Assembly: GCA_963680875.1 (NCBI GenBank)
Contig: OY804575.1
Coordinates: 104,463,505-104,527,504, forward strand
DNA from: Bathymodiolus brooksi
Lineage: Eukaryota > Mollusca > Bivalvia > Mytilida > Modiolidae
Reading direction: 5' to 3'
DNA length: 64,000 nucleotides
The notes beneath the pieces were generated by a model. It made no database searches and had not been told where the DNA came from. It saw nothing but the letters and a program-made list of their open reading frames with translations. Of the stretch, positions 10,601-21,111 are shown piece by piece. A program made the position numbers and the translations under genes. The first letter of the stretch is position 1; every line of letters begins with the position of its first letter.

Positions 10601-12723
10601 CCTCTAACACCCTCACCACGTGACAGCGATCGTATGGTAGTTTGATTTAGTTTACATATACATTAACCACCTTCCTCCAACACCCTCACCCCGTGACAGC
10701 GATTGTATGGTAGTTTGATTTAGTTTACATATACATTAACCCCCTTCCTCCAACACCCTCACCCCGTGACAGCGATCGTATGGTAGTTTGATTTAGTTTA
10801 CATATACATTAACCACCTTCCTCCAACACCCTCACCCCGTGACAGCGATTGTATGGTAGTTTGATTTAGTTTACATATACATTAACCCCCTTCCTCCAAC
10901 ACCCTCACCCCGTGACAGCGATCGTATGGTAGTTTGATTTAGTTTACATATACATTAACCACCTTCCTCCAACACCCTCACCACGTGACAGCGATCGTAT
11001 GGTAGTTTGATTTAGTTTACATATACATTAACCACCTTCCCCCAACACCCTCACCACGTGACAGCGATCGTATGGTAGTTTGATTTAGTTTACATATACA
11101 TTAACCCCCTTCCTCCAACACCCTCACCCCGTGACAGCGATCGTATGGTAGTTTGATTTAGTTTACATATACATTAACCACCTTCCTCCAACACCCTCAC
11201 CACGTGACAGCGATCGTATGGTAGTTTGATTTAGTTTACATATACATTAACCACCTTCCCCCAACACCCTCACCCCGTGACAGCGATCGTATGGTAGTTT
11301 GATTTAGTTTACATATACATTAACCACCTTCCTCCAACACCCTCACCCCGTGACAGCGATTGTATGGTAGTTTGATTTAGTTTACATATACATTAACCCC
11401 CTTCCTCCAACACCCTCACCCCGTGACAGCGATCGTATGGTAGTTTGATTTAGTTTACATATACATTAACCACCTTCCTCCAACACCCTCACCACGTGAC
11501 AGCGATCGTATGGTAGTTTGATTTAGTTTACATATACATTAACCACCTTCCCCCAACACCCTCACCACGTGACAGCGATCGTATGGTAGTTTGATTTAGT
11601 TTACATATACATTAACCCCCTTCCTCCAACACCCTCACCCCGTGACAGCGATCGTATGGTAGTTTGATTTAGTTTACATATACATTAACCACCTTCCTCC
11701 AACACCCTCACCACGTGACAGCGATCGTATGGTAGTTTGATTTAGTTTACATATACATTAACCACCTTCCCCCAACACCCTCACCACGTGACAGCGATCG
11801 TATGGTAGTTTGATTTAGTTTACATATACATTAACCACCTTCCTCCAACACCCTCACCACGTGACAGCGATCGTATGATAGTTTGATTTAGTTTACATAT
11901 ACATTAACCACCTTCCTCCAACACCCTCACCACGTGACAGCGATCGTATGGTAGTTTGATTTAGTTTACATATACATTAACCACCTTCCTCCAACACCCT
12001 CACCACGTGACAGCGATCGTATGGTAGTTTGATTTAGTTTACATATACATTAACCACTAGAGTTGCGAGATTGATTCCCGCACGTTATGAGGTGTACCCG
12101 ATAAACATAATTATGTGATAAAATTTGTGTCAGTTACTTGTGGCAGGAGTATTGATTTCTCACAGTAACTACGGTTTCCTCCACCAATAAAACTGACCGA
12201 TGAGGGAGTGTAAGAGATTGTCTATATATATTGTATGACCATGCATTGTCATATATATTCTTAGAAATTGCGACAATAAGACATGTTTTAAAACGATCTT
12301 CCATCATTAAAGTGATATATTGCTTCATCAACGTATTCGATTTCATTTCAGGCCTCTCTTATGGATCAGGATGTATCGCTAATGAAACAATTATTGACTC
12401 TGAATGAAACAATAAACGAAATAAAACAGGGACGGTTGTTGTCATCCAGTAAAGGATCTGTCGGTTCACGTGGGTTTGTCAGTGGCAGCGATTGGTCAGT
12501 ATCATCAGAAGCAGATGACATTCTACGCCCAATAATTCCAGGGTTTGTTGCAAATCCTTTAAAAACTGCAGATGTTGAAGACACGGTGAAATTTGTTGGA
12601 ACTATGGACAATAAGGACAACGAAGCAAAAATTAAACCATCAGATCTAAGGAAAGTTCGAACACAAAATTCTGTGACGTCAAATGATTCAGGTTTTGTTG
12701 ATGAACGTCTAGTCATCTTCTGA
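4359..12723 (+). CDS. FAM167: FAM167-family protein (two exons, 210 aa)
   Basis: Two exons, 4359-4619 and 12352-12723, join in phase 0 (ATG|GTAAGC ... TTTCAG|GCC) to give 210 residues, close to the length of human FAM167A. The N-terminal half is acidic and serine-rich, then basic (about residues 1-75). The splice junction falls inside the diagnostic region at about residues 76-112, where the pattern LR-x-E ... QDVSL-x-x-QLL ... I-x-E-IK matches the conserved core of FAM167A/B. The C-terminal tail is low-complexity and ends DERLVIF. FAM167 proteins are small and cytoplasmic; vertebrate members are linked to noncanonical NF-kB signalling. The start is the first ATG after an in-frame stop. The family call is from motif recognition only. 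Confidence 0.7.
7684..8811 (-). CDS. Reverse transcriptase fragment, Penelope-like retroelement
   Basis: Open frame of about 375 codons ending at a stop at 7684 and open upstream to a stop at 8812-8814, with no convincing start ATG, so it is 5'-truncated. RT motifs in order: FDFSTLYTTLPHDKL, GIPMGTNCAPLLADLFL, and the catalytic YRYIDDVLAI (YIDD box). A thumb-like region follows. These motif forms resemble Penelope-like elements, but a GIY-YIG endonuclease domain is not seen before the stop, so the copy is probably incomplete. No flanking repeats were identified. It sits in the FAM167-like intron in antisense. RT identity is secure; the subclass is less so. Confidence 0.75.
   Translation of the reverse strand, partial: HQNDKDFPLKCRLGIVSHSSTCSTKELSIHLTKIQSVVKEGQQKYCETVYWRSGINHMWILKNSKDLLDNFKSRSFSQVSSIKTFDFSTLYTTLPHDKLKTRLKETIHKAFSHRNYGSKFVVLGYNSTYFSNKIQKGKACYSEEQVISMLEFLIDNIFVSFGRTLFQQVVGIPMGTNCAPLLADLFLYSYESEFLQKLVKDKKIHEARAFNFTYRYIDDVLAINNSRFAEFLPLIYPPELEVKETIDTASSASFLDLYLEFDDSGQLITKIYDKRDDFNFKIIHFPNMYNNIPASPAYGVYISQWIRYARASSNYSDFLKRHLHLRNRLLDQGYQKIRLIRSLKKFIFRYQDIVEIYSVSAETMISNAFSYSENV
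9131..9237. repeat. Imperfect hairpin repeat, about 50-bp arms
   Basis: Sequence around CATTGTCGGTCACCC ... CGATTATTCTCCACTGA is mirrored by TCAGTGGAGAGTAATCGG ... GGGTTACCGACGATG. The arms are about 85% complementary with almost no loop. This is MITE-like; no target duplication was recognised. Confidence 0.6.
9646..12059. repeat. 73-bp minisatellite, about 33 copies, derived from a SINE head
   Basis: Unit: CCACCTTCCTCCAACACCCT, CACCACGTGACAGCGATCGT, ATGGTAGTTTGATTTAGTTT, ACATATACATTAA (73 bp). Spacing is exact for about 33 copies. Copies vary at a few fixed sites: CCACC/CCCCC, CCTCC/CCTCT/CCCCC, CACGTG/CCCGTG/CTCGTG, GATCG/GATTG, ATGG/ATGA. The core GATCGTATGGTAGTTTGATTTA matches the 5' head of the dispersed SINE of this window (GATCGTATGGTAGTTGGATT). 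Immediately after the last unit the SINE continues with its B-box-like GATTCCCGC region. Confidence 0.95.
12057..12207 (+). repeat. SINE family 1, forward copy following the minisatellite
   Basis: After the last 73-bp unit come GATTGATTCCCGC (diverged B box), GAGGTGTACCCGATA, GTGATAAAATTTGTGTCAG and TTTCCTCCACCAATAAAACTG. These match the SINE body in order up to the GACCG block; the terminal GTTGAAAGTGGCG block is lost. Confidence 0.7.
12352..12723 (+). CDS. FAM167: FAM167-like exon 2 (terminal)
   Basis: Begins ASLMDQDVSLMKQLL after the TTTCAG acceptor and encodes residues 88-210, ending with TGA at 12721-12723. It contains the second half of the conserved QD...QLL...IK helix and a polar tail with SVSSEADD and NSVTSNDSGFVDE. 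The complementary strand has an open frame of similar length, which I treat as a shadow. Confidence 0.75.
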   Translation, partial: ASLMDQDVSLMKQLLTLNETINEIKQGRLLSSSKGSVGSRGFVSGSDWSVSSEADDILRPIIPGFVANPLKTADVEDTVKFVGTMDNKDNEAKIKPSDLRKVRTQNSVTSNDSGFVDERLVIF

Positions 12724-13441
12724 CAGAAGTTTGATATGGTTATTTATAGTAATTTGTTATCGCTAATGGTGCTATTAGAAGAGAAATGTGCAATATAATT
12801 CTTTATTATTTTATCATTTTGTTTATATAATCAAGTCTTGAACTCATCGAGTATGTATAATCAAATATATACACATGTATTTGAATTTATTTAATGATCA
12901 AAACTGAACAGATTTGTCGAATCTCGATCCTTGCCAGTTGTCGTTATTCTAACATTATCTATGTTGCAGACATTGTGGTGATATTTTGTATTAAATGTTT
13001 TATTGTTGATAAAGACTGAGAAAGATTTTTAGTTGTTTTATAGTAAGATTATCTTTTCATACAGAACAACTTAGCAGGCCATCCACGCAGGGCCTGCCTT
13101 GTGAGGTGCGGAGCCCAATGCTATTCTCTGTAAAACCTGCAGTGTGTACTTGAACAGCTGAGAGTATATAACTCCAGCGCGGCGCCCAATAGGGAGTAAT
13201 TGGTCAAATTGGCTTAAGACCGGTCCTGCATCCATACATACACTACAGTGGATTTTTATAAGAAATGAACTTTCACCATGCAATTCTATTTGCACTATTA
13301 TAAGAAATTAAAGAATAAGCGATAATAATAATGACGATTTAAAACGACTTATTTGTTTCTCGAAAGTTACCTGTCAGCAAGTTTCTATATGTCAGATTGT
13401 AATACCCGTATTACAATTGAACACGTGGTTAGGGTGGGTTA
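12724..13441. other. 3' flank of the FAM167-like gene
   Basis: AT-rich with no gene. An ATTAAA near 12990 could serve as a poly(A) signal (weak). Confidence 0.3.
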
Positions 13442-13700
13442 GGGTTATAGTGTTTAACGCCACTTTCAACAATATCTTAGTTATAAGGTGGCGGTCAGTT
13501 TTATTGATGGAGGAAACCGGAGGACCCGAAGATAACCACCGACCTGTCGCAAGTCACTAACAAATTTTATCATATAATGTTGTATCGAGTAAACCTCCCT
13601 GAGCAGGATTCGAATTCTTAACGTTAGTGGTGACAGGCACTGATTGCATATAGGCAGTTATAAATCCAACTACCATACGATCAAGATCACAACGGGCCCC
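13442..13700 (-). repeat. SINE family 1, near full-length
   Basis: Read on the minus strand, it starts with a tRNA-like head (GATCGTATGGTAGTTGGATT), has a B-box-like GAATTCGAATCCTGC, and ends in GTTGAAAGTGGCGTTAAACA. The plus strand shows the complement. It is flanked by GGGTTAGGG-like sequence. Confidence 0.8.
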
Positions 13701-13790
13701 TGTTGCGTGGTAATAACTGCATGAGGAGTGTTGTGTCGGTGATCTAACGCTGTACAAATCGAGCTCAATGTGTTGGTCTAGGTAACATAT

Positions 13791-13914
13791 CGTGACTCTT
13801 AGTTTATCGCACTTACAGTGTAGTAATGCAAGGAATCATCTACAAGTTTTTACGTGACTCTTAGTTTATCGCACTTACAGTGTAGTAATGCAAGGAATCA
13901 TCTACAAGTTTTTA
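13791..13914. repeat. 62-bp perfect tandem duplication
   Basis: The segment beginning CGTGACTCTTAGTTTATCGC and ending CAAGTTTTTA occurs twice back to back (13791-13852 and 13853-13914) with no visible difference, so it is a recent duplication. Confidence 0.95.
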
Positions 13915-14070
13915 CGAGGATTTTTTAGTCTTTTGTTTTTCCGAACGGTGTTATACATTCGTCCGAAGGTTAATTGGTCGTTCGTTAATCCGTATGTCCG
14001 ACTGAACGTTGTACATGTTTTGTAGATGTATCGCCTTCGATAGTGACTATCTTTTATATGGATATGGATA

Positions 14071-14207
14071 TGGTGTTTAATGCCACTTTCAACAATATTT
14101 CAGTTATATATCGTGGCCTGTCACTTTTATTGGTGGAGGAAACCAGAGTACCCGGAGAAAACCACCGACCTGTGCAACTCACTGACAAACTTTGTCACAA
14201 AATTTTA
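14071..14207 (-). repeat. SINE family 1, 3' half
   Basis: The plus strand reads TGGTGTTTAATGCCACTTTC ... GGAGGAAACCAGAGTACC ... ACAAACTTTGTCAC. The tRNA-like head is missing. Confidence 0.8.
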
Positions 14208-16743
14208 CAAGATGGTGAGGATTCGTGAATGTGACCATATACACGAATTTTCCTTCTTCTGTGTGTTCAAAACTACACATTGTTAAACTTAGCTGTATGT
14301 CATAAATAATTTATGTTTTGTTAAGAAATAACTTTTTAAGCGTTTAGTTATCGTCTTGATCCCCTTAGTATTCTTTGGTGCATTTCACAACCTAATGAAG
14401 AATTTTAATATTTCAAAATGATACATGTATCAGACTGTACAAAAACAAATTGAAGGTACCAACGGGGGGTAACTAGAAGTCATAAAGAAAAGACAAAAAG
14501 ACAAAAAGACAAACAATGGTCAAAAGAAAAGGGATAAAAGATGAAAAATGGTCGAAAAACACTACACAGAAAACTAATGACTGCGCAACACGAACCCCAC
14601 GTAAAACGGGGATTGAACTCACTTCCAGCACCACTAGTGACACCTGTCGTGTTACTCTTATTACAAACCCGGTGACAAGTCATCAATGAGGAAATGCTGG
14701 CGACCATAACACTTTTGGAGTGATGACTTAACTACTAGCAGGGATGATTTTTGTCAGTTATTTAACTGATTTCAGCTATTTTCCTCTGATTTTTTTTCAT
14801 TCTGAAAGTTGCAGGACACAGTCAGAACAGGTCAAAAATTAACTTTTTGAAAGGGGGTGTAGATGGTTTCAGCTATTTTTCATTTATTTTCATTTATTTA
14901 ATTTTTTTTGGTCAGAATCACCCCTGCACTAGGAACTCTTGGCTTAGCAGCTACCAAAACGGAGATCTCGGACACAGTCATTCATTAATGTGACGGGCAA
15001 AGTTTTTCTGTACTTGTTTTCATTTTTTTACCAACACATTTTAGTATTAACAGTTATTCCGTTATAATATGAAGAACTGCCTCTACCCATCCAAACGTCT
15101 TTGTCTTTATTGGAGTAAAACGAAAGACCACACACAATATAAACATGTTCAAAATATGCTACAATACACTAGTAAACCATTTTAACGGTTAGGGAAAAAA
15201 AGTTTTTTTTATGATATATAGATCATTTGTCACAGCAGACGAGTCCTTACTTATCTTAGTAAAACAAAACAAAAAATACAATGGAAGATGTCATTACTAA
15301 TCATTTTAAAATAAAGAAGATCAAAGATTATTGTTTATGAATATGTCTTGTCTTAAGTGTAATTGACAGTCCTAAAGGAAAAACTAAATATTTGTTCAAT
15401 CTTACTTGAGCCCAACCCAACTCAGTTTACCTTATATTCATTCAAGAAATGTTCACAGTTAACCAACAATCCTTTTTGCATTTTCGGTTTTTCTTTATTG
15501 GTCATACGTGGTTTATTGGTTTATTAAAGAAGTTAAACGCTTCATCTCTTTTTTTAAATTTCAAATATTTGTAAATATGTGTTCGTTCTGACCAAGATTC
15601 ATAAACGTGGCACTGTTATTGGTGTCAGTAAAAACCGCTATTTTATTCGTACGATGAACATTTCTTAATCAAAATTGAATGTTATTTCTTGCATTCAGAA
15701 TGCATTTTAAATGGTGATTAATATGGAAAATATTTATGCATGAATACCATTTTTTGAAATATTTTCTATTGTAAACGCTGGGGTCTTTCCTTCCACTTTG
15801 TGTACGATTACGTACCTGTTTTACATGAAGTATGATTTTTATGTGGTATTTTCGTGCCTTGTGCAATTTTGTAATTTCGTCTAGGAATGACACCCGGATT
15901 GTGCAAGCTTTGAAACCCCCTTTAATAGCATTCAAGTATACACCAAGTGCTTGTAAGTGAGTATTAACTGTACCATTTAACAAAAAAGCATGTTTAAATT
16001 CAAAGGGTTGTTGGTATTCGCTATTTTCTTTAGACAGTAATTATCTTGGATATATTATTTATTTTGTGATCTACCCTGGGTGATATACAACAAATAGCTA
16101 CAGTATCACACACAAGCATTGACACTGGTAACAAGAAAATGTTAGCACTAATAAAAACGTAGTTATCAAATTAAATTCGCACGACGCCTTTCTGTAACAA
16201 CCATCATTATGTAGGCTTAAAACAGAAATATGTGAAAGCCAAATAATTAAAAAAAACGTTGGAAGCAAGAAAACCAAAGACCCAAAACAGGACAGCCAAA
16301 AACCGGCTATGCCTGTTGGAAGAAAATTTTAGTAATACTTGTAAAATTTATTCTCGGGTTCTCCACTTTGTTGTCCTTTGGTTGCTGTCCACTTACAACC
16401 TTACTCATTTGATAAAAAGAGATAAACCTATACATTTATTTTGCTTGGAAATTTGCACGAATAAAAAAAAGCACAATAGATAAGGCAAATGTTGGTACTG
16501 TTTTCTTCTTAAATATAATTGTCTTATATGTTACAATTTTAAATTTAGAAATTGCTTCGTTCTATCTTTTTAATAGAGAATTAAAGTGAAACATAATTAA
16601 TGTTAAAACATCACGTAAAAGATAAATAAAACACTAGTGAATCAGTGAAGCAGAACATACATGTACTTCCTAATATGAGACAGGTAACCTGTTTGAAGGA
16701 CGAAGTCCTAAAATTGCAATAATACGACGATCCGTACACGTTA
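14208..16743. other. Non-coding stretch, no gene recognised
   Basis: AT-rich. A 104-codon minus-strand frame at 15669-15983 (begins MLNGTVNTHLQALGVYLNA) is the longest open frame, but it has no recognisable domain or splice partner, so I do not call it a gene. Confidence 0.4.
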
Positions 16744-16914
16744 CAGGGGCGGATCCAGGATTTCAAGTTAGGGGGGGGGGGGGGGGGGGGGTGGGGGGCG
16801 CACTTAAAAAAATTGCGCCGAGCGGAGGGGGACACGAAATCATATTTTTTTCAATTGTAGGGGGGGGGGCGCCGGGTGCGCCACCCCCCCCCCCCCCCCC
16901 CTGGATCCGCCCCT
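16743..16914. mobile_element. hAT-like MITE copy 1 (CAGGGGCGGATCCAGG ends)
   Basis: Terminal inverted repeats CAGGGGCGGATCCAGG and CCTGGATCCGCCCCT enclose about 140 bp with long G-runs, a C-run and the block CGCACTTAAAAAAATTG. ACGTTA lies on both sides and may be (part of) the target duplication. A second copy with the same ends and internal blocks is at 21112-21300. The CAGGGG terminus suggests hAT (inference). Confidence 0.75.
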
Positions 16915-17384
16915 ACGTTATTATCTTTTATTTTGGATGAATTTTGTAGCCGATATGTTATGGCTGTTCCGTTCATTTTACCTACGTCGCTCTTCCGTCG
17001 AGAGTTTCGTAGAAAGAGATTTTTTTATTAGAATTTTATTTCAAGTTGATTTCAATTTTGCATAGAGTAAATAATTAAAGAATTGGGAATTTTTCATTGA
17101 AATATATTTCTTTTGCGTTTCTAAATATCAATTGATCTATTTTTTTAAACTTCCGGTGAACAGATATTTGGCTATCAATATAGAAAGGAGGTAAAATCGG
17201 ACAGCCTACCGTTAAAAGGACTTCGTCCTTTATTAAAAGATCACACAGACGATGCTATACGAGGACGTCCTCCTAATGTTGAATTGTTAATCCACATATA
17301 AATAATCCTTTTTTATTTCAGGACATCCGGGTTTATTCTACAAGACCAACTCTTTTTACTTAATATGAAGATCAAATGTTAAAG

Positions 17385-17765
17385 ACCGCATCGGTTGTGG
17401 CATGGTTAGCGTGATTGACTCGCGAGTGCGGTAGATCGTGGGTTCGAGCTCCAGTCTAGTCAAACCAAGACTTATGAAATTTGTTTCTGCGGCTTCTCCG
17501 CTAAAGTACGCACGAGTAAGGAGTAAAAGCAAATTCGACTGGTTGACTAGGAATCAGGATAATGTGCCCGAGTTTAGTGACGTGTTTCCATGCGGACTGT
17601 GGTTTCGGTGAACTAGCATTATATAAATCCAACTAAGCGTGTTGGTCTAATACAAAGAGGACATCATCTCATCGAATGTAACTTGTTCTCGCCATAATAT
17701 AGCTGTTTCCAAAAAATTGCTCATTTAAAATTACACAACAATCACTCACTCGTCGTCGATTCCGC
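17385..17765 (+). repeat. SINE family 2, full-length copy
   Basis: The tRNA-like head TGGCATGGTTAGCGTG...GTGGGTTCGAGCTCC has plausible A and B boxes. The body contains GAATCAGGATAATGTGCC and AAGCGTGTTGGTCTAATACA, and the 3' end is AATCACTCACTC. This is a tRNA-derived SINE, not a tRNA gene: the cloverleaf 3' half is replaced by SINE body. Confidence 0.75.
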
Positions 17766-17890
17766 CGAATGTTAGTTAAATAATTCAATCATACCAAAAC
17801 CTCACACATTATTCAAATTGCATTTTCGTCTAAATTCGTTTTATTAGAAGTTGTGTTAACATGATGTTCTGTACATATTATAGGGTTGGG

Positions 17891-18158
17891 GTTTATGGTG
17901 TTTAACGCCACTTTCAACAATATTTCAGTTATATCGTGGCGGTCAGTTTTATTGGTGGAGTAAACCGGAGTACCAGGAGAAAACCACCGACTTGCTGCAA
18001 ATCACGGACAAACTTTATGATATCACATACTGTTGTATCGAGCACACCTCGCCATAAGTGGGATTCGAACTCAAAACTTTACCTTTAGTGGTGATAGGCA
18101 CTGATTGCATATGTAGTTATAAATCCAACAAACATACGATCACGACCACGACGGCCGT
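17891..18158 (-). repeat. SINE family 1, full-length copy
   Basis: Best-preserved copy. The plus strand shows TGGTGTTTAACGCCACTTTC, TATCGTGGCGGTCAG, a GTGGGATTCGAACTC block (complement of a tRNA B box) and CATACGATCACGACCACGAC at the head. About 268 bp. Confidence 0.85.
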
Positions 18159-18629
18159 TGTACACATTATAACATGGAGATTCACCCTATATTGCCTGCA
18201 TGGGAACCCGATCTTTTAATAGTATCATGCATGAATATTTCTGAAAAATGTAAATACTCACGTAGTCAACGTTAACATTGATTTATGTGCTCACACAACT
18301 CGCTCATACACACACGTACTAAAGTGAATCAGTCATGTGTTAAGTAGATGTAATGCCAGTGATCATGGCATGCACAACGACTCAGTAGAGAGATGTCAAC
18401 ATTACAAGGAAGTGAAAGAAAAGCTGGAAGATACATAAAGGTGTAATCAGAAGACGTGAAAATCATCTCTTTCGTCATAGTCAAAGATATAAATTTACAC
18501 AATAAAATTGTTTAAATTTCTAGGTTTGGATGTCAGTGTACTTTGTGTAATGTAAACATCTCTCAACTGAATCGATATGCACGTATGTATTTAAAATGTC
18601 CAATTAATTTAAATAATTGATATGTCATG

Positions 18630-18797
18630 GTAATGGTGTTTAATGTCACTTTAAACAATATTTCAGTTAAAACCGCCGACCTGCCGCAAGTCACTGACAA
18701 ACTTTATCACAAGGTTCGAACTCACAACGTTAGTGATGATAGGCAGATTGCACAGGTAGTTGTAAATCCAACTACCATATGATGACGACGGCCCCCA
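18630..18797 (-). repeat. SINE family 1, internally deleted copy
   Basis: TGGTGTTTAATGTCACTTTA and AACCGCCGACCTGCCGCAAG are present, but the GTTTTATTGGTGGAGG block is missing. The GGTTCGAACTCACAAC box and the head TAAATCCAACTACCATA are present. Confidence 0.75.
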
Positions 18798-20039
18798 TTT
18801 GTAAATGAAATGTCAAATTAATTTAAATAATTGATATACATGTATAGCAGCTTGTTAGCAAAAGTTGAATGGTGCAAGGGTGACGCTTTTCTCGTCCCGC
18901 CCATGACAAAAGTACATGAAGGCGATGTATTGCGTTTTCGCTGAGGATGGCGAGAACTGTTTGTAATATGGTTTTATCCCAGTAAATACATGTTCCGGTA
19001 TTTATCCCTGAGCATAAATTTATCACCTGATTTGGGTTAGATGTTGGCAAAGCTGTTTTTTTAATATACGACTGATTTCTCTGTGATCAGACGACGAGTC
19101 AAACAAATTAACTTTGTCGAGTACATATCTTCCTTCTCCTAATGAGAAATATTTCGTTGGTGGTCTGTGGACAACAGAAAAAATTCTTACCTTATTTATC
19201 ATCATTCCTTTATTTGTGGCAATCACATCCGACAATAGTCCCATTGAAGCGCCAAATATTCTGAACGGAATTGAGGTTGATAGTGGTCTGTGACAACACA
19301 AACATTTCCGACCCTAGTCTTCATCGCCCCTTTTACATTTGGAAATCATAACGTGCTTCCACAGCCTCATCTTTTTCCATATGATGTATTGTTTTGTAAG
19401 CTTCTGCTTATCATGAATATAAGGTGAAATACTGTTATTTTAAGATAAAGTAACAACTCTACCTATGTACACCGCCACAACCGTTTCACCGTGTTCTACA
19501 TTTACCCGGGTACCCAGGGGATTTGTCACAATTTATAATGATTGAGGCGCTGTCCGATTCTTCACTTTATTTAGTTTAATTGTTTTCAATGTGGTTTGAT
19601 TTGTAATTTTGTATGTGATAAAAGACGGTCATTTTTCAGTTTACTGATTGTTTTTGTTTTTGAGCAAACATTGCAACAAACTCTTTGGGAGACTGACAAA
19701 AAATATGTCCAGTTGATGTTAGAGGTTGGTCTGCTCCATGTCATACTGAATGTAGCAGTGATTACGATTGTGCAATAATATTCATGCCAATGGCATTGTG
19801 CCAAACATTAAAACTGGATCAGCTGCGGATGGAAGATCGGCAGATATTTTACACATGCAATTTGAAGCAGACACAAATAAAGCACGATATAGAGAATATC
19901 ACTGTTAAAACTTTGTCTTGTTTCTAATCCAACAAAGAATATAGAAGTTTTTACAGTCTTATAAAGAAATTCTTACTAAAAAACGTTTCCAGAGAAATTT
20001 CACCCAATTAGAAAGCATAATTGTTTCAAGCAGCCTCGT
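18798..20039. other. Non-coding stretch, no gene recognised
   Basis: Short open frames only (for example 19023-19301, minus), none with a recognisable motif. Confidence 0.4.
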
Positions 20040-20262
20040 TGGAGTTCTAAACGAAACGAAAATCATAAAAAATGTTGAGAACCACCCAAGTAACATACTC
20101 CTACCAAGTTTGGTTCCAATTGGCCAATGGTGTCAGAGATGAAGATGTAAAAGTATGGACAACACAGACCATGACGGCCAGGCTGATGACCACAACGGAC
20201 AGCAATTTATGGCAATAGCTCACATATCACCCTTTGGATAAGATGAGCTAATAAAAGGACAG
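20040..20262. repeat. Dispersed repeat related to the 45.4-46.9 kb array
   Basis: Shares AAGTTTGGTTCCAATTGGCC, TCAGAGATGAAGAT, GGCAATAGCTCACAT and GATGAGCTAATAAAAGGA with the larger repeat at 45358-46912. It is a single, shortened copy. Confidence 0.6.
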
Positions 20263-20427
20263 ATTCATCAACGATGAGTTAAGATTATTACTAGGAATTA
20301 TTACACATTCACTTCTGTTGTAGTTTTGCTCATTATTGAAAACCTAATGATTACGGTTAGAACAAAAAAAAATCTTATACAGGTCTCAGTCAAATTTATA
20401 AAAAATCTCCAGATGTTAATTCATATA

Positions 20428-20655
20428 GGGTTATGGTGTTTAACACCACTTTCAACAATATTTCAGCTACATCGTGGCGGTACGTTTTATTGGTGGAGGA
20501 AACCGGAGTATCCGGAAAAAACCACTGACCTGCCCCAAGGCACTGACAAACTTTATCACATACTGTCTATCCAGTACACTTCACCATGAGCAGGATTTGA
20601 ACTCACAGCTTTAGCGGTGATAGGTACTAGTTGCATAGGCAGTTGTAAATCCAAG
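20428..20655 (-). repeat. SINE family 1 copy
   Basis: Plus strand reads GGGTTATGGTGTTTAACACC ... GGTGGAGGAAACCGGAG ... GAGCAGGATTTGAACTCACA ... GGCAGTTGTAAATCCAA. The head is truncated. Confidence 0.8.
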
Positions 20656-21111
20656 TTAATTTATATATCTTGGAAGATACTTTATAAATTTAATACTAGT
20701 ATAAATACACACAAAGAATTAAAATATTTTAACATTTTATTTTAAGTAAAAAAACGAAGTTTGCTAAATTAAAGTGACATTATTAATTATAAAAATAAGT
20801 GTATACAAATTGATAACTCAACACCATTATCTTTGATATGTATGGAATGTAAAATTGTATGATATATAAAATTTGTGTAAACAATGGAATGAAAAGAAAC
20901 CCCAAAATATACATAAATCTACAGTAAATGAGTTAGTACCTTTTAAAAGTTTAGGAATGTAAGTATGATTATTTACACAAGTACATATATATATATATAT
21001 TATATTATTTACATGTTGCATAAAATTAATAAATTGTATTGCAGAAGTTCAGGAGTTATGTACAACCTGATTGCATTGATATATATTATATATATATATA
21101 TATATATAACA

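Larger units (their letters stand above)
4620..12351 (+). other. Intron of the FAM167-like gene
   Basis: 7.7-kb intron. 4620-7683 is AT-rich with no feature I can support apart from a short GAA/AAG microsatellite near 6043-6060. The rest holds a reverse-transcriptase fragment (7684-8811, opposite strand), a hairpin repeat (9131-9237), the 73-bp minisatellite (9646-12059) and a SINE 3' part (to about 12207). The acceptor is TTTCATTTCAG at 12341-12351. Confidence 0.65.

Noticed and set aside
1..12059. CRISPR-like regular repeats (43-bp and 73-bp arrays)
   Set aside because: The units are contiguous, with no unique spacers between conserved repeats, and the context is eukaryotic. These are minisatellites.
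12366..12716. 116-codon minus-strand frame
   Set aside because: It is antisense to FAM167-like exon 2, which has the better evidence (splice site, phase, conserved core).
15669..15983. 104-codon minus-strand frame
   Set aside because: No recognisable domain, no splice partner and no conservation evidence; could be chance in AT-rich DNA.
16611..16835. Proline-rich 74-codon minus-strand frame
   Set aside because: The proline run is the translation of the MITE G-run; not a gene.
17400..17460. tRNA gene
   Set aside because: A-box and B-box-like motifs are present, but the sequence runs into a SINE body and recurs at 34.7 and 38.7 kb; there is no complete acceptor stem.
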